Shown here piece by piece: positions 54,001 to 62,508 of a stretch of 64,000 nucleotides of DNA. Position 1 is the stretch's first letter; every line of letters starts with the position of its first letter. The notes under the pieces were generated by a model. It was not told where the DNA came from and searched no databases. It saw nothing but the letters and a program-made list of their open reading frames with translations. Made by a program: the position numbers and the translations under genes. Origin of the DNA: VRUE01 sp963824705 (GTDB lineage Bacteria; Actinomycetota; Thermoleophilia; Solirubrobacterales; 70-9); the NCBI GenBank assembly GCA_963824705.1, contig CAWGQE010000003.1, positions 2,046,001-2,110,000 on the forward strand. The letters run 5' to 3'.

Positions 54001-56085
54001 CAGTGCGAATTCGGCGCCCACCGATTTGGCCGCACTCATCGTCACCTTGCAGGCGCCGGTGCCCGAGCAGGCGCCGCTCCAGCCTTTGAATTCGGAGCCC
54101 GGGTCGGGGTTGGGAGTGAGGGTCACTTCGACGCCGAAGTCCAAGCTCGCCGAGCAGGTCGACCCGCAGTTGATACCCGCCGGGGAGCTGGTCACCGTGC
54201 CGGCGCCGTTGCCGGTCTTGGTGACGCTCAGCAATCGTTTTTCGAGCGTGAATTCGGCGCCCACCGATTTGGCGGCGCTCATCGTCACTTTGCAGCTGCC
54301 GGTACCGCTGCAGGCACCCGACCAGCCTTTGAATTCGGAGCCGGCTTCGGCGGCGGGGACCAGGATGACTTCGGTGCTTTCGGGGTATTCCTCTTCGCAA
54401 TCGCCGCCGCAGTCGATTCCGGCCGGAGAGCTGGTGACTTTGCCGTTGCCGGCTTTGGAGACGGTCAGCTTGAATGATTTCCCCGGCGAGCCGATGTTGA
54501 AGCCGCGTTCGACCGGCGCCGGGTCGCCGAAGGGCGGGTTGAGCAGCTTGATTTCGAGCCTGACCGTCACTTTGGCGGCGCTCGAGTAGACGTGGGTGAC
54601 CGTCGCCGGCGCTTCTTCACCTTCTTTGGCCGGGCCGACGGCTTTTTCGGTGCCATCGCCGAATTTCCAGATCAGTTCCCTGCGGAAGCCGCCGAGCAGT
54701 TCCGAACCTGCGGCGCTGAAGGTGACCGTTTCGCCGGGGTTGACGGTCGGTTCTTCGCCTTCTTTTTTGCCGTTGATCGTGAACTTGGCCACCGGTTCGG
54801 CACAACCGGTGCCGCCCGAGCCGAAGGTGATGACCTTGAGGCCGTAAGTCGGTTTGTCGCCCGGTTTGACGGTTTCGGCGCCGGTGTCGAGCATGGCGAG
54901 GTTGCCGCCCGCGGTCGTCGCCAGGGCGGCGTTGGAGGTGGTGATCTTGCACCGCGTCGTGCCACCCCCCCAGATCGCGATGCTTTCGCCTTTGGTCAAC
55001 GAGTAGCCGCGGACGAGCAGTTCGCCCGGTTCGGAGGGAAGGCCGGAGTTGAGCTGGTATTCCTTCCAGTAGAGCGTCGAGCCGTCGGCGGAGATCGCCA
55101 GCTGCGGCCCGCCGAAGGCCGCTTCGACTTTGCTCTCATGGCCCAGCGCCCAGCCCTCTTTTTCAGCGGCGACGGCGAAGCCTGGAACCGCTTCGAGAGC
55201 CGTGAGGCTCGGTGTGAACTGCCAAGCCCGCGTGATCGCCGACCCGGGCGTTTTCTGGCCGATCATCGTGTAGGCGACTCCGCTGGTGGAGACGGCCAAG
55301 GAGCTGGCGAAGCTGTCTTCGCCGCCGCCGGTCGACGGTTTCAAAACGTCGCTGGTGTCGGTGAAACGGGCGCCGAGGACTCCGGAGGAACTGACCCGCT
55401 GCACGACCTTGTGGCCGGCGATTTCTTCGCCGAGGATCAGGATGTCGTGGTTGGAGGGGTCCACGCTGACCGCCTGTACGTTGTAGATCTCTTTTTCGCC
55501 TTCGGGCAGGGCGATCGTCGGCGTGGTTTTGTCGGGGACGAGTTTCCCGGCTTCCGGAGTCGTCGAGTAAGCGAGGATCTGCCGGGCGGCGAGCTTGGCA
55601 CCGAGTTCCTTGCAGGTGAAGTTGCCGCCGAGGGCCCCGACGCGGCAGGATTCGACCATGTAGATGCGACCGAGGCCGTGGTCGACCGCCATGCCCTGCA
55701 GGCCGATGATTTTTTTCGCCACGGGGAAGCGTTTGATTTCGGCCGAAGCTTTGAATTCGCCGCTTGCCGAGAGCTGCTGGATCCGGTAGTTGGAGGCTTC
55801 TTTGGAGAGTTCGCCGGTGTAGTCGCCGGTGTAGACGGTGCCGTCGACGGGGTCGGCGCCGAACATCGCCGGGTTGAAGAGCTGGCCGTTGCCGGTGCCT
55901 GGGGTGCCCCAGGATTCGCCGATCTGGCCGCCGCCTTTGGCGGAGGCGGACTGGGCAAAGAGCCCAGTGAGGGCGAGGGCGGCGATCACGATTGTCAGCA
56001 CGCGGTTGCTTTTGCGCACTGATTTGTCCCCGGCGCTCATCGGCATGGACATAGTTCCGAGACCGCCGCGCAACCATGTGAACAT
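51061..56085 (-). CDS. Giant secreted propeller/PKD protein with 13 Cys-rich repeats
   Basis: Up to 1674 aa. The signal peptide is VLTIVIAALALTGLFAQSAS; a start at 56040-56052 is likelier than 56085, because the bases around 56085 form a PHO-like motif. Residues about 45-420 form a six-blade propeller, then comes a PKD domain (WKFGDGTEKAVG), then 13 repeats of about 82 aa (TSSPAGIDCGSTCSASFDFG, GSEFKGWSGACSGTGACKVT, MSAAKSVGAEF), each usually with four Cys. They resemble bacterial InlB-B-like repeats. C-terminus is basic (KRHPGRHRSQRGRG). Heads a chain of seven overlapping genes. Confidence 0.85.
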   Translation of the reverse strand: MFTWLRGGLGTMSMPMSAGDKSVRKSNRVLTIVIAALALTGLFAQSASAKGGGQIGESWGTPGTGNGQLFNPAMFGADPVDGTVYTGDYTGELSKEASNYRIQQLSASGEFKASAEIKRFPVAKKIIGLQGMAVDHGLGRIYMVESCRVGALGGNFTCKELGAKLAARQILAYSTTPEAGKLVPDKTTPTIALPEGEKEIYNVQAVSVDPSNHDILILGEEIAGHKVVQRVSSSGVLGARFTDTSDVLKPSTGGGEDSFASSLAVSTSGVAYTMIGQKTPGSAITRAWQFTPSLTALEAVPGFAVAAEKEGWALGHESKVEAAFGGPQLAISADGSTLYWKEYQLNSGLPSEPGELLVRGYSLTKGESIAIWGGGTTRCKITTSNAALATTAGGNLAMLDTGAETVKPGDKPTYGLKVITFGSGGTGCAEPVAKFTINGKKEGEEPTVNPGETVTFSAAGSELLGGFRRELIWKFGDGTEKAVGPAKEGEEAPATVTHVYSSAAKVTVRLEIKLLNPPFGDPAPVERGFNIGSPGKSFKLTVSKAGNGKVTSSPAGIDCGGDCEEEYPESTEVILVPAAEAGSEFKGWSGACSGTGSCKVTMSAAKSVGAEFTLEKRLLSVTKTGNGAGTVTSSPAGINCGSTCSASLDFGVEVTLTPNPDPGSEFKGWSGACSGTGACKVTMSAAKSVGAEFALESHQLSVSKTGNGTITSSPAGIACGATCSASFAHNAEVTLVPAADPGSEFKGWSGACSGTGSCKVTMSAAKSVGAEFTLEKRQLSVTKTGNGTVTSSPAGIDCGSTCSASFDVGSPVALTGTPTPGTHTAAVKWSGCDSVNGANECVVAMSAAKAVTATFALEQHELSVTKGGGGGGSVVSSPAGIECGEVCSAGFDHGTEVTLTATASGGSEFKEWTGCGSVVGGQCKVTITAAKAVEAKFDLIPGKVLLEVSKPGNGTGTVTSSPTGISCGGVCEAGFTEGAVVTLTAAASPGSQFAGWTGCASEPGPSECKVTMSAAKSAGAEFTLEKRQLSVAKTGNGAGTVTSSPAGIDCGSTCSASFDFGVEVTLTPNPEAGSEFKGWSGACSGTGACKVTMSAAKSVGAEFTLEKHQLSVTKTGSGSGTVTSSPAGINCGATCGAAFNHGAEVTLTASFGTGTKAVAWTGCTSEPSPSECKVTMSAAKSVTAEFGLETHQLSVAKTGSGTGTVTSSPAGINCGSTCSASFVHNAEVILVPAAEAGSEFKGWSGACSGTGSCKVTMSAAKSVGAEFSLEQHQLSVTKTGNGTGTVTSSPTGINCGTTCSAAFNHNAEVTLTASFGPSTEAVAWTGCASEPGPSECRVTMSAAKSVTAEFTLEQHQLTVDTIGGGAGVVTSSPTGIECGVTCQAGFEQGTEVTLGAAPDSGSEFKGWTGCDSVVGEQCKVALDADKAVTAKFDLIPGHSLLKLRKLGGGVATVTSSPTGIDCGVTCETTGIEEGETVTLEVSSFGSHTIASVAWTGCASEPGPTECEVTLNGAATEVSARFALEQHQLSVTKSGSGAGTVVSAPARIDCGADCAAGFDHGSEVTLTAAAADDSEFRGWSGACAGTHACRVTIDAAKTVNAAFDALASGSTESLPPGGDQPAAGPTDAEKLKGALRKCRKRKGRAKARCERKAKGGAKVKPKRHPGRHRSQRGRG
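51280..54474 (-). repeat. Tandem DNA repeats coding for 13 Cys-repeats
   Basis: About 13 consecutive units of roughly 246 bp within the 1674-aa gene. Units 1-3, 7 and 9 are the most alike (the GSEFKGWSGACSGTG box is nearly invariant), whereas 4, 8, 10 and 12 have the VAWTGC variant. This is an internal coding repeat, not CRISPR, since spacing and frame are both conserved. The neighbouring 58.8-kb protein has three related units. Confidence 0.85.
55271..55578 (-). repeat. 308-bp near-identical tract (copy 1)
   Basis: These 308 bp match 61534-61841 (offset 6263) except for one base (55395 C versus 61658 T). They code for the propeller segment from YNVQAVSVDPSNHDILIL to SLAVSTSGVAY in both proteins. 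Identity falls off sharply on both sides, which suggests gene conversion or recent duplication of this block only. Confidence 0.85.
56073..56083 (-). promoter_or_regulatory. PHO-like half-site GTTCACATGGT
   Basis: On the minus strand 56083-56073 reads GTTCACATGGT, resembling the 11-bp unit seen upstream of the pstS-like gene. It overlaps the most upstream possible start (ATG at 56085 reads MFTW), which favours the later starts at 56052 or 56040. A single unit is weak evidence. Confidence 0.3.
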
Positions 56086-56141
56086 CGGGAAAAGCGCTAG
56101 CTACGGAAATGTAACGAGAAGCAATCCGGTGTCAGATCCGG

Positions 56142-58781
56142 TCAGTAACCGATCGCCTTCGCCGCTTTTCGGGCCGCGCCGAGTACGTCGAATTTGGATT
56201 CGGCGGAGCTCGGCAGGCCGCTGTAGAAGTTGCCGGCGACCGCTTCTTGAGCGACCGGCTGCGGCACGTAACCGAGGTACCCGGCGGTGGTGATCTCCTG
56301 GGCTTCGGTGAATCCGGCGGCTTTGTAGCCATGGAAGGCGAGGTCGTAGGTCAGCGTGCACAGTGGGTAGCTTTTGCCGCCCACCGTCGGCTTGGCGCCG
56401 AAGACACCAGACCAGTCGACGTCGGTGCCGGTGCTCAGCTTGAACCCGGTGTAGACAGTGCCACCGCAGTTCGCGGTCGAGCCCGAGGCGGCGTTGGCGA
56501 AGCCGGCTTCGCCGCCTTTCTTCTGGCCGTTGTTCTGCAAGGCCAGGATCGTCGTGGTGCCCGAGATGCCTGCTTTGGCGTCGGGCAGGGCGGCGTAGCC
56601 GATGCTGCCCGCCGTCGCGTTGACCTTGGCGACCTCTTCGCCGCCGCCGTTGCCGGCCGGGCGGGCGACCGTGCTCAGCGCTTTCCCGCTGCAGCTCTCG
56701 GGCCAGTCGGTGTTGGGGTGGGCACCCGCTCCGATCGGCTCCGCTTCCTGCCAGCTCAGCTTGCCTTCGGTGCCGCCCGTCGTGCAGAGCAGGCCCTTCT
56801 TGTAGGTCTGGAACAGGTAGTTCTTCAACTGGTAGGTCGTTCCCGAGCCATCTCTGCGGACAACGCGGGTGATCGGCGAGTCGCAGGTGCCTTCGACCCC
56901 TTCGAGCTGGCTCCATTTCGAGATCCGGCCCTCGAAGACGCCGGCCAGGTTGGCGTTGGTGATCAATTCGACTTCGCAACCGGCGGGCGGGTTGGCGAGG
57001 ATCGCGATCGAGGTCTGGGCGACCGGGATCACCGCCAGTTGGGCGCCGCCGGCTTTGCTCTCGATGTTGGCGATCTGCGCCGCGGTCGGGGCGTCGTCGG
57101 TGCCGATGAAGCTGAGGCCGGTGTCGATCGAGCCTTTGGCGCCGTCGAAGTTCCAGGCGCTCATCCCGGCGCCGGAGCCGGTCGATTCGTATTCGATTTT
57201 GAGACCGGGACAGAGCCCCTCGAAGGCCGGTGCCCAGACTTTTGCCTGGGCGATGCCCTGCAACGAGGAGCCGGCTCCCTTGATGTTGGAAAGAGAGCAG
57301 CCCGAGGACGAGGAGGGAGGCCTGCTGAAATCGGCCAGCAAGGCGTTGGTGAAGGCCTGAATGCGCGGGTCCGCGACCTGCCCGGTCGCCCTTGAGCCGT
57401 TATAGCTGTCGAGCATGTTGGCGAACATGTTCGATCCGGCAGAAAAAACGCTGCCGTCGCTCGCCGCGGTGAAGGTGACCGCGTCTGCCTCGCCTTCTTT
57501 GCCCGAGCTCGGCAGCTGAAAGAGCACCTGCAGCGGCGGGGTAGCGCAGCCGGGCGTGACCGCATCCCACTCGTAGCCGACGGCTGCGTGGATCGTGTCG
57601 CCGGGTTTGAGCCCGGCGGCCAGGATCCACGGATTCGACGCGGCGGCCGCGGTGACGGCGTAGTCGCGCTGCCCTCCGTGGCTCGTATGGTCGTCGTACT
57701 GCACACCCTCCAGTTCACACTCCGGTTCGGGCGGTACCTGATCGCGGAACCTCTTGGTCGGCGGAGACACGGGATCGCGATGGCCCTTGTAGCCGACCAG
57801 CGTCCGCCCGCCGTCCTCGTATCGAACCAACCACGTGCCGATGTCGCCCCCCATGAAGATCTCGTTGTGCCCGGCGGCAAGCGCCGCGTCCCAGCCGTTG
57901 CGCATCGCCGCGGTCCAGTACTCGTCGTGGCCGAGGGCCATGTCCACGCGGTGTTTCAGCAGGATGCCGGGGTCCCGGTCGACATCGGCGTCGGTTACGT
58001 AGGAGACGTCGTAGCCCTCGCGCTCGAGGAAGCGGACCGCCTGCACCTCCCGCCCGAAGACCGGCTCCTGGTAATAGGACGAAGAGGTGGTTTCGGGCCG
58101 GATCGTCAACGGGCGATTGAAGGACACCTTCGTCGCCGCGCCTTTTTCGCCGCTGTTCGAGTTGTAGAGGCTGCGACCGGCGGCGCCCCCCGGCCAGGGG
58201 TTGTACGCCTGCCAGGTATTGATCGGCACCTGTACCAGGATGGTCGATTCGTTGCCCGTGGGAGGGGTTACGACAAACGGGTACCACGCCACATCGCCGG
58301 CGTCGGGCCCCGAGGTGACGACGAACTCGGCGACGTAATAGCCGGAGGCCCAGCCGGCGCCGATCGACACGGTGTCGGTGACGGTCCAGTTGGCATCCAA
58401 CCGCCCGCTGGCTTCATCGACGATCGGCGAGTTGGGCTGGGAGACGGGAGGCTTGCTTTCCGAGCAACCGGGAACGCACGCCACTCGTCGCCCCCCAGCC
58501 CCGCCGTACCAGCCGAGGCGGTTCACCTCGACGCGGTAGCTGCTGGCCGGACTGTCGATATGGAGATGAAGCGTCCCACCTGGGGCAACGCTCGACTCCG
58601 AGGAATACCCCTGAATCGTCGAAGCGGGGGCGAGGTGTTCGTAGGAAAGCCAGTGGCCATCGCCGGCCAGCGCGTTCTCGGTCGTGATCGGGTTTGCCGC
58701 CGCCCCGTCCGCCAAGCCGCTGAACAGACAGACGACCAACGCAAGTCCAAGCAGGAGGCGGGCAGGAGGAACCGTCGTCAC
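56142..58781 (-). CDS. DMFase-beta-like domain fused to PstS-like domain, secreted
   Basis: 879 aa from a GTG at 58781 (MTTVPPARLLLGLALVVCLF signal peptide). Residues about 30-470 match the N,N-dimethylformamidase beta subunit-like family: NRLGWYGGAGGRRVA, PINTWQAYNPWPGG, HDEYWTAAMRNGWDAALAAG. Residues about 500-879 are a PstS-type periplasmic binding domain: IKGAGSSLQGIAQAKVWAP, ESTGSGAGMSAWNF, RRDGSGTTYQLKNYLFQ. This domain is shared with the 58.8-kb and 62.5-kb genes. Likely binds phosphate or a phosphate ester outside the cell. No linked ABC-transporter permease genes in the window. Confidence 0.85.
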   Translation of the reverse strand: MTTVPPARLLLGLALVVCLFSGLADGAAANPITTENALAGDGHWLSYEHLAPASTIQGYSSESSVAPGGTLHLHIDSPASSYRVEVNRLGWYGGAGGRRVACVPGCSESKPPVSQPNSPIVDEASGRLDANWTVTDTVSIGAGWASGYYVAEFVVTSGPDAGDVAWYPFVVTPPTGNESTILVQVPINTWQAYNPWPGGAAGRSLYNSNSGEKGAATKVSFNRPLTIRPETTSSSYYQEPVFGREVQAVRFLEREGYDVSYVTDADVDRDPGILLKHRVDMALGHDEYWTAAMRNGWDAALAAGHNEIFMGGDIGTWLVRYEDGGRTLVGYKGHRDPVSPPTKRFRDQVPPEPECELEGVQYDDHTSHGGQRDYAVTAAAASNPWILAAGLKPGDTIHAAVGYEWDAVTPGCATPPLQVLFQLPSSGKEGEADAVTFTAASDGSVFSAGSNMFANMLDSYNGSRATGQVADPRIQAFTNALLADFSRPPSSSSGCSLSNIKGAGSSLQGIAQAKVWAPAFEGLCPGLKIEYESTGSGAGMSAWNFDGAKGSIDTGLSFIGTDDAPTAAQIANIESKAGGAQLAVIPVAQTSIAILANPPAGCEVELITNANLAGVFEGRISKWSQLEGVEGTCDSPITRVVRRDGSGTTYQLKNYLFQTYKKGLLCTTGGTEGKLSWQEAEPIGAGAHPNTDWPESCSGKALSTVARPAGNGGGEEVAKVNATAGSIGYAALPDAKAGISGTTTILALQNNGQKKGGEAGFANAASGSTANCGGTVYTGFKLSTGTDVDWSGVFGAKPTVGGKSYPLCTLTYDLAFHGYKAAGFTEAQEITTAGYLGYVPQPVAQEAVAGNFYSGLPSSAESKFDVLGAARKAAKAIGY

Positions 58782-58823
58782 CGACGCATTCTCTCGAAAT
58801 CTCCCGCTTCCGTTTTGCTCGGC

Positions 58824-61800
58824 CTAGAAGCTGATGCTCGACGCTGCCCAGCGCGCCGCGCCGAGGACGTCTGATTTCGGTTCCGCCGCAGTCGGCAGGG
58901 GGCTGTAGAAGTGGCTCGCGACCGCTTCCTGGCCCGCCGGGCGGACCACGTAGCCATTCAGGTAGTCGCGGGCGGTGATCTCCTGGGCTTCGCTGAACCC
59001 GACCGCCCCATAGCCGTGGAAGGCGAGCGCGTAGGTCAGCGTGCACAGTGGGTAGCTTTTGCCGCCGACCGCGGGCTTGGCACCGAAGACGCCCGACCAG
59101 TCGACGTCGCGATTGGTACCGAGTTTGAAGCCGGAGTAGGCGATGCCGCCGCAGTTGGCGGTCGCGCCCGAGGCGGCGTTGGCGAAGTTGGCTTCGCCGC
59201 CCTTCTTCTGGCCGTTGTTCTGCAGGGCCAGGATCGTCGTGGTGCCGGCGACGCCTGCCTCGGCATCCGGCAGGGCGGCGTAGCCGATGCTGCCCGCCGT
59301 CGAGTTGACCTTGCTCACCTCTTCGCCGCCGCCGTTGCCCGCCGGGCGGACGACCGCGCTCAGCACTTTTTCGGTGCAGCTTTCGGGCCAGTCGGCGTTG
59401 GGGTGGGCGCCATTGCCGATCGGCTCCGTTTCCTGCCAGCTCAGCTTGCCTTCGGTGCCCCCCGTGGTGCAAGGCAGGCCCTTCTTGTAGAGCTGGAAGA
59501 GGTAGTTCTTGAGCTGGTAGGTGGTGCCCGAGCCTTCCTTGCGGACGACGCGGGTGATTGGCGAATCGCACGTCCCTTCGGCGCCTTCGAGGCTTTTCCA
59601 GCTGGCGATGCGGCCTTCGAAGACACCGGCCAGGTTGCTGTTGGTGATCGCTTCGACTTCACACCCCGACGGCGGGTTGGCGAGGATCGCAATCGAGGTC
59701 TGGGCGACCGGGATCACCGCCAGCTGGGCGCCGCCGGCTTTGCTCTTGATGTTGGCGATCTGCGCCGCGGTCGGGGCGTCGTCGGTGCCGATGAAGCTGA
59801 GGCCGGTGTCGATCGAGCCTTTGGCGCCGTCGAAGTTCCAGGCGCTCATCCCGGCGGCGGAGCCAGTTGAGTTGTAGGTGATCGTCGGGTGAGTGCCGCT
59901 GTTGCAGGTCGAGCCCTCGAAGCCCGGCTTCCAGACTTCGGTCTGGGCGATCCGCTGCAGCGAGGAACCCGCACCGGTGATGTTCGCACCCGTGCAAAGG
60001 GCTTCTTCGAAGGTGGCGAGGACTTCCTTCGCGGTCGACATCGCCACTTTGCATTCGTTGGCGCCGACGATCGAGTCGCAGCCGGTCCAGGTCAATTTGC
60101 TGCCCGGGCCGGGCTCGGCGCTGAGCGTGACGGTGGAGCCCCCGGGGAAGGCGGCGGAGCAGACCGAGCGGCAATCGATGCCCGCGGGTGAGCTGGTCAC
60201 CGGGCCGTAGCCAGAGCCCGCCTTCCTGATCGTGAGCAGGAAGCTCGAGGTGGCGGCGAATTCGGCACTGACCGATTTCGCCGCGCTCATCGCGACTTTG
60301 CAGGCACCGGTACCGGTGCAGGCGCCGCTCCAGCCTTTGAATTCGGAGCCCGATTCAGCCGCGGGGGTGAGAGTGACTTCGGTGCCGTGATCGAAGCTCG
60401 CCGAGCAGGTCCCGCCACAGGCGATCCCTGCCGGGGAGCTCGTGACCGTACCGGCGCCACTGCCGGTCTTCGAGACCGAGAGAAGGTGTTTTTCGAGAGC
60501 AAATTCGGCGCCCACCGACTTGGCTTCGCTCATCGTCACTTTGCAAGCACCGGTGCCTGAGCAGGCGCCGGACCAGCCTTTGAATTCCGAACCGAGTTCG
60601 ACGGTCTGGCTGAGAGTGACTTCGGTGCCTTCTTCGAATTCGGCTTCGCAGATGCCACCGCAGTTGACCCCCGACGGCGAGCTGGTGACGGCTCCCAGCC
60701 CGGAGCCCACCTTGGTCACTTTGAGTTTGAATTTCGGTTTGACGGGCGTGCCGACGGTGAAGGTCCGTTCGACCGGGTCCGGGTTGCCGAACGGCGGGTT
60801 GAGCAGCTTGATTTCAAGCTTGACGGTGACTTTGGCCCCGCTCGAGTAGACGTGGGTGACGGTGGCCGGAGCTTCTTCTTCTTCTTTGGGCTGCACCACC
60901 GTTTTTTCGGTGCCATCGCCGAATTTCCAGATCAGTTCCTTGCGGAAGCCGCCCAGCAGTTCGGAGCCGGCGGCGCTGAAGGTGACCGTGTCGCCCGGTT
61001 TGATACCAGTCGGTTCTTCGCCTTCTTTTTTGCCGTTGATGGTGAATTTGGCCACCGGTTCGACGCAGCCGGTGCCGCCCGCGCCAAGGGTCATGACCTT
61101 GAGGCCGTAGGCTGGTTTGTCGCCCGGTTTGACGGTTTCGGCGCCGGTGTCGAGCACAACGAGGTTGCCGCCCGAGCTGGCTGCCAGCGCAGCGTTGGAG
61201 GTGGCGATCTTGCATTTCGTGGTGCCACCGCCCCAGACCGCGGTCGTTTCGCCTTTGGTCAGCGAGTAGCCGCGAACGAGCAGTTCGCCGGGTTCGGCCG
61301 GAGTGCCCGAGTTGACCTGGTATTCCTTCCAGTAGAGGGTGCCGCCGTCGGCGGAGATCGCCAGCTGCGGGCCTCCGAAGGCCGCTTCGACTTTGCTCTC
61401 GTGGCCCAGAGGCCAGCCTTCTTTTTCAGCGGCGGAGGCGAAACCGGGGACGGCTTCCAGGCTGGCGAGGCTGGCGGGAAGCTGCCAAGCGCGGGTGAAG
61501 GTAGTGCCCGGCGTCTTCTGCCCGGTCATCGCGTAGGCGACTCCGCTGGTGGAGACGGCCAAGGAGCTGGCGAAGCTGTCTTCGCCGCCGCCGGTCGACG
61601 GTTTCAAAACGTCGCTGGTGTCGGTGAAACGGGCGCCGAGGACTCCGGAGGAACTGATCCGCTGCACGACCTTGTGGCCGGCGATTTCTTCGCCGAGGAT
61701 CAGGATGTCGTGGTTGGAGGGGTCCACGCTGACCGCCTGTACGTTGTAGATCTCTTTTTCGCCTTCGGGCAGGGCGATCGTCGGCGTGGTTTTGTCGGGG

Positions 61801-62318
61801 ACGAGTTTCCCGGCTTCCGGAGTCGTCGAGTAAGCGAGGATTTTGCGTGCCGCCAGCTTGGCGCCCAGTTCTTTGCAGTTGAAATTGCCGCCAAGGACTC
61901 CGACGCGACAGGATTCGACCATGTAGATGCGGCCGAGGCTGTGATCCACCGCGATCCCCTGCAGGCCGATGATTTTTTTCGTCGCCGGAAAGCGTTTGAT
62001 CGTCGTCGAGGCTTTGAATTCGCCTGCGGCGGAAAGCTGCTGGATCCGGTAGTCGGTCGTTTCTTTGGAGAGTTCGCCGTTGTAGTCGCCGGTGTAGACG
62101 GTGCCGTCGACGGGGTCGGCGCCGAACATCGCCGGGTTGAAGAGCTGGCCGTTGCCGGTGCCCGGGGTGCCCCAGGATTCGCCGATCTGGCCGCCGCCCT
62201 TGGCGGAGGCGGACTGGGCGAGGGCTGCAAAGAGCGCGAGTGCCGCGAAAAGGGCGATCAGCGCCTGGCTGCTTTTGCGAGCCAAAAGAACCCCATCCAA
62301 CGACGACAAGCCTTCCAT
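58824..62318 (-). CDS. Propeller/PKD/3-repeat protein with C-terminal PstS-like domain
   Basis: 1164 aa from the ATG at 62318 (MEGLSSLDGVLLARKSSQAL), preceded by AAAGGG; 62345 is an alternative ATG. The first about 480 residues are the same propeller as in the 1674-aa protein, followed by PKD (WKFGDGTEKTVVQPKEE), three Cys-repeats (SSPSGVNCGGICEAEFEEG etc.), and a PstS-like domain (ITGAGSSLQRIAQTEVWKP, RKEGSGTTYQLKNYLFQ). So it is a mosaic of its two neighbours. Three of the four Cys per repeat are kept. Located between pstS-like and DMFase-PstS genes. Confidence 0.85.
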   Translation of the reverse strand: MEGLSSLDGVLLARKSSQALIALFAALALFAALAQSASAKGGGQIGESWGTPGTGNGQLFNPAMFGADPVDGTVYTGDYNGELSKETTDYRIQQLSAAGEFKASTTIKRFPATKKIIGLQGIAVDHSLGRIYMVESCRVGVLGGNFNCKELGAKLAARKILAYSTTPEAGKLVPDKTTPTIALPEGEKEIYNVQAVSVDPSNHDILILGEEIAGHKVVQRISSSGVLGARFTDTSDVLKPSTGGGEDSFASSLAVSTSGVAYAMTGQKTPGTTFTRAWQLPASLASLEAVPGFASAAEKEGWPLGHESKVEAAFGGPQLAISADGGTLYWKEYQVNSGTPAEPGELLVRGYSLTKGETTAVWGGGTTKCKIATSNAALAASSGGNLVVLDTGAETVKPGDKPAYGLKVMTLGAGGTGCVEPVAKFTINGKKEGEEPTGIKPGDTVTFSAAGSELLGGFRKELIWKFGDGTEKTVVQPKEEEEAPATVTHVYSSGAKVTVKLEIKLLNPPFGNPDPVERTFTVGTPVKPKFKLKVTKVGSGLGAVTSSPSGVNCGGICEAEFEEGTEVTLSQTVELGSEFKGWSGACSGTGACKVTMSEAKSVGAEFALEKHLLSVSKTGSGAGTVTSSPAGIACGGTCSASFDHGTEVTLTPAAESGSEFKGWSGACTGTGACKVAMSAAKSVSAEFAATSSFLLTIRKAGSGYGPVTSSPAGIDCRSVCSAAFPGGSTVTLSAEPGPGSKLTWTGCDSIVGANECKVAMSTAKEVLATFEEALCTGANITGAGSSLQRIAQTEVWKPGFEGSTCNSGTHPTITYNSTGSAAGMSAWNFDGAKGSIDTGLSFIGTDDAPTAAQIANIKSKAGGAQLAVIPVAQTSIAILANPPSGCEVEAITNSNLAGVFEGRIASWKSLEGAEGTCDSPITRVVRKEGSGTTYQLKNYLFQLYKKGLPCTTGGTEGKLSWQETEPIGNGAHPNADWPESCTEKVLSAVVRPAGNGGGEEVSKVNSTAGSIGYAALPDAEAGVAGTTTILALQNNGQKKGGEANFANAASGATANCGGIAYSGFKLGTNRDVDWSGVFGAKPAVGGKSYPLCTLTYALAFHGYGAVGFSEAQEITARDYLNGYVVRPAGQEAVASHFYSPLPTAAEPKSDVLGAARWAASSISF
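61534..61841 (-). repeat. 308-bp near-identical tract (copy 2)
   Basis: Second copy of the tract at 55271-55578, differing only at 61658 (T here, C at 55395), which changes Val to Ile in QRISSSG. The codons outside the tract have diverged normally. Confidence 0.85.
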
Positions 62319-62379
62319 TCGCGCACCCTTTCCACTCGAGTCCATCGGTTGCAGTCGATGCTTTCGAGCTGACGAGTGT

Positions 62380-62402
62380 CAGGTGTGAACATCCAGGGGA
62401 GC
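62380..62402 (-). promoter_or_regulatory. PHO-like repeat upstream of the 1164-aa gene
   Basis: On the minus strand this reads GCTCCCCTGGAT followed by GTTCACACCTG, similar to GTTCCCCTGAC-GTTCACAGGAC before the pstS-like gene. Two units in direct orientation, about 60-85 bases before the start at 62318. I infer control by the same phosphate-responsive regulator. Confidence 0.45.
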
Positions 62403-62420
62403 GAAGGCGACAAAAGGGTT

Positions 62421-62458
62421 AAAAAAGAGTGAAGGCCGAGCTTTCGCCCGGCCTTCAC
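62421..62458 (-). terminator. Rho-independent terminator of the pstS-like gene
   Basis: Read on the minus strand, GTGAAGGCC (62458-62450), a 12-base loop, GGCCTTCAC (62437-62429) and then TCTTTTTT: a perfect 9-bp stem directly followed by a T-run (62426-62421). It lies 50 bases after the pstS-like stop, so this gene has its own transcription end and the 62318 gene begins a new unit. Confidence 0.85.
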
Positions 62459-62508
62459 GCTCTTCAGGGAACCGCCCCTGATTCAGGACGGCCTGAACAT
62501 CCGATCGG

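Noticed and set aside
51280..54474. CRISPR-like array
   Set aside because: The units are about 246 bp, in frame, without short repeats and unique spacers, and code for a conserved domain.
54592..56022. 476-codon plus-strand frame over the propeller gene
   Set aside because: Shadow of the 1674-aa gene; an equivalent shadow occurs at 60852-62372 over the paralogue, as expected from shared coding sequence.
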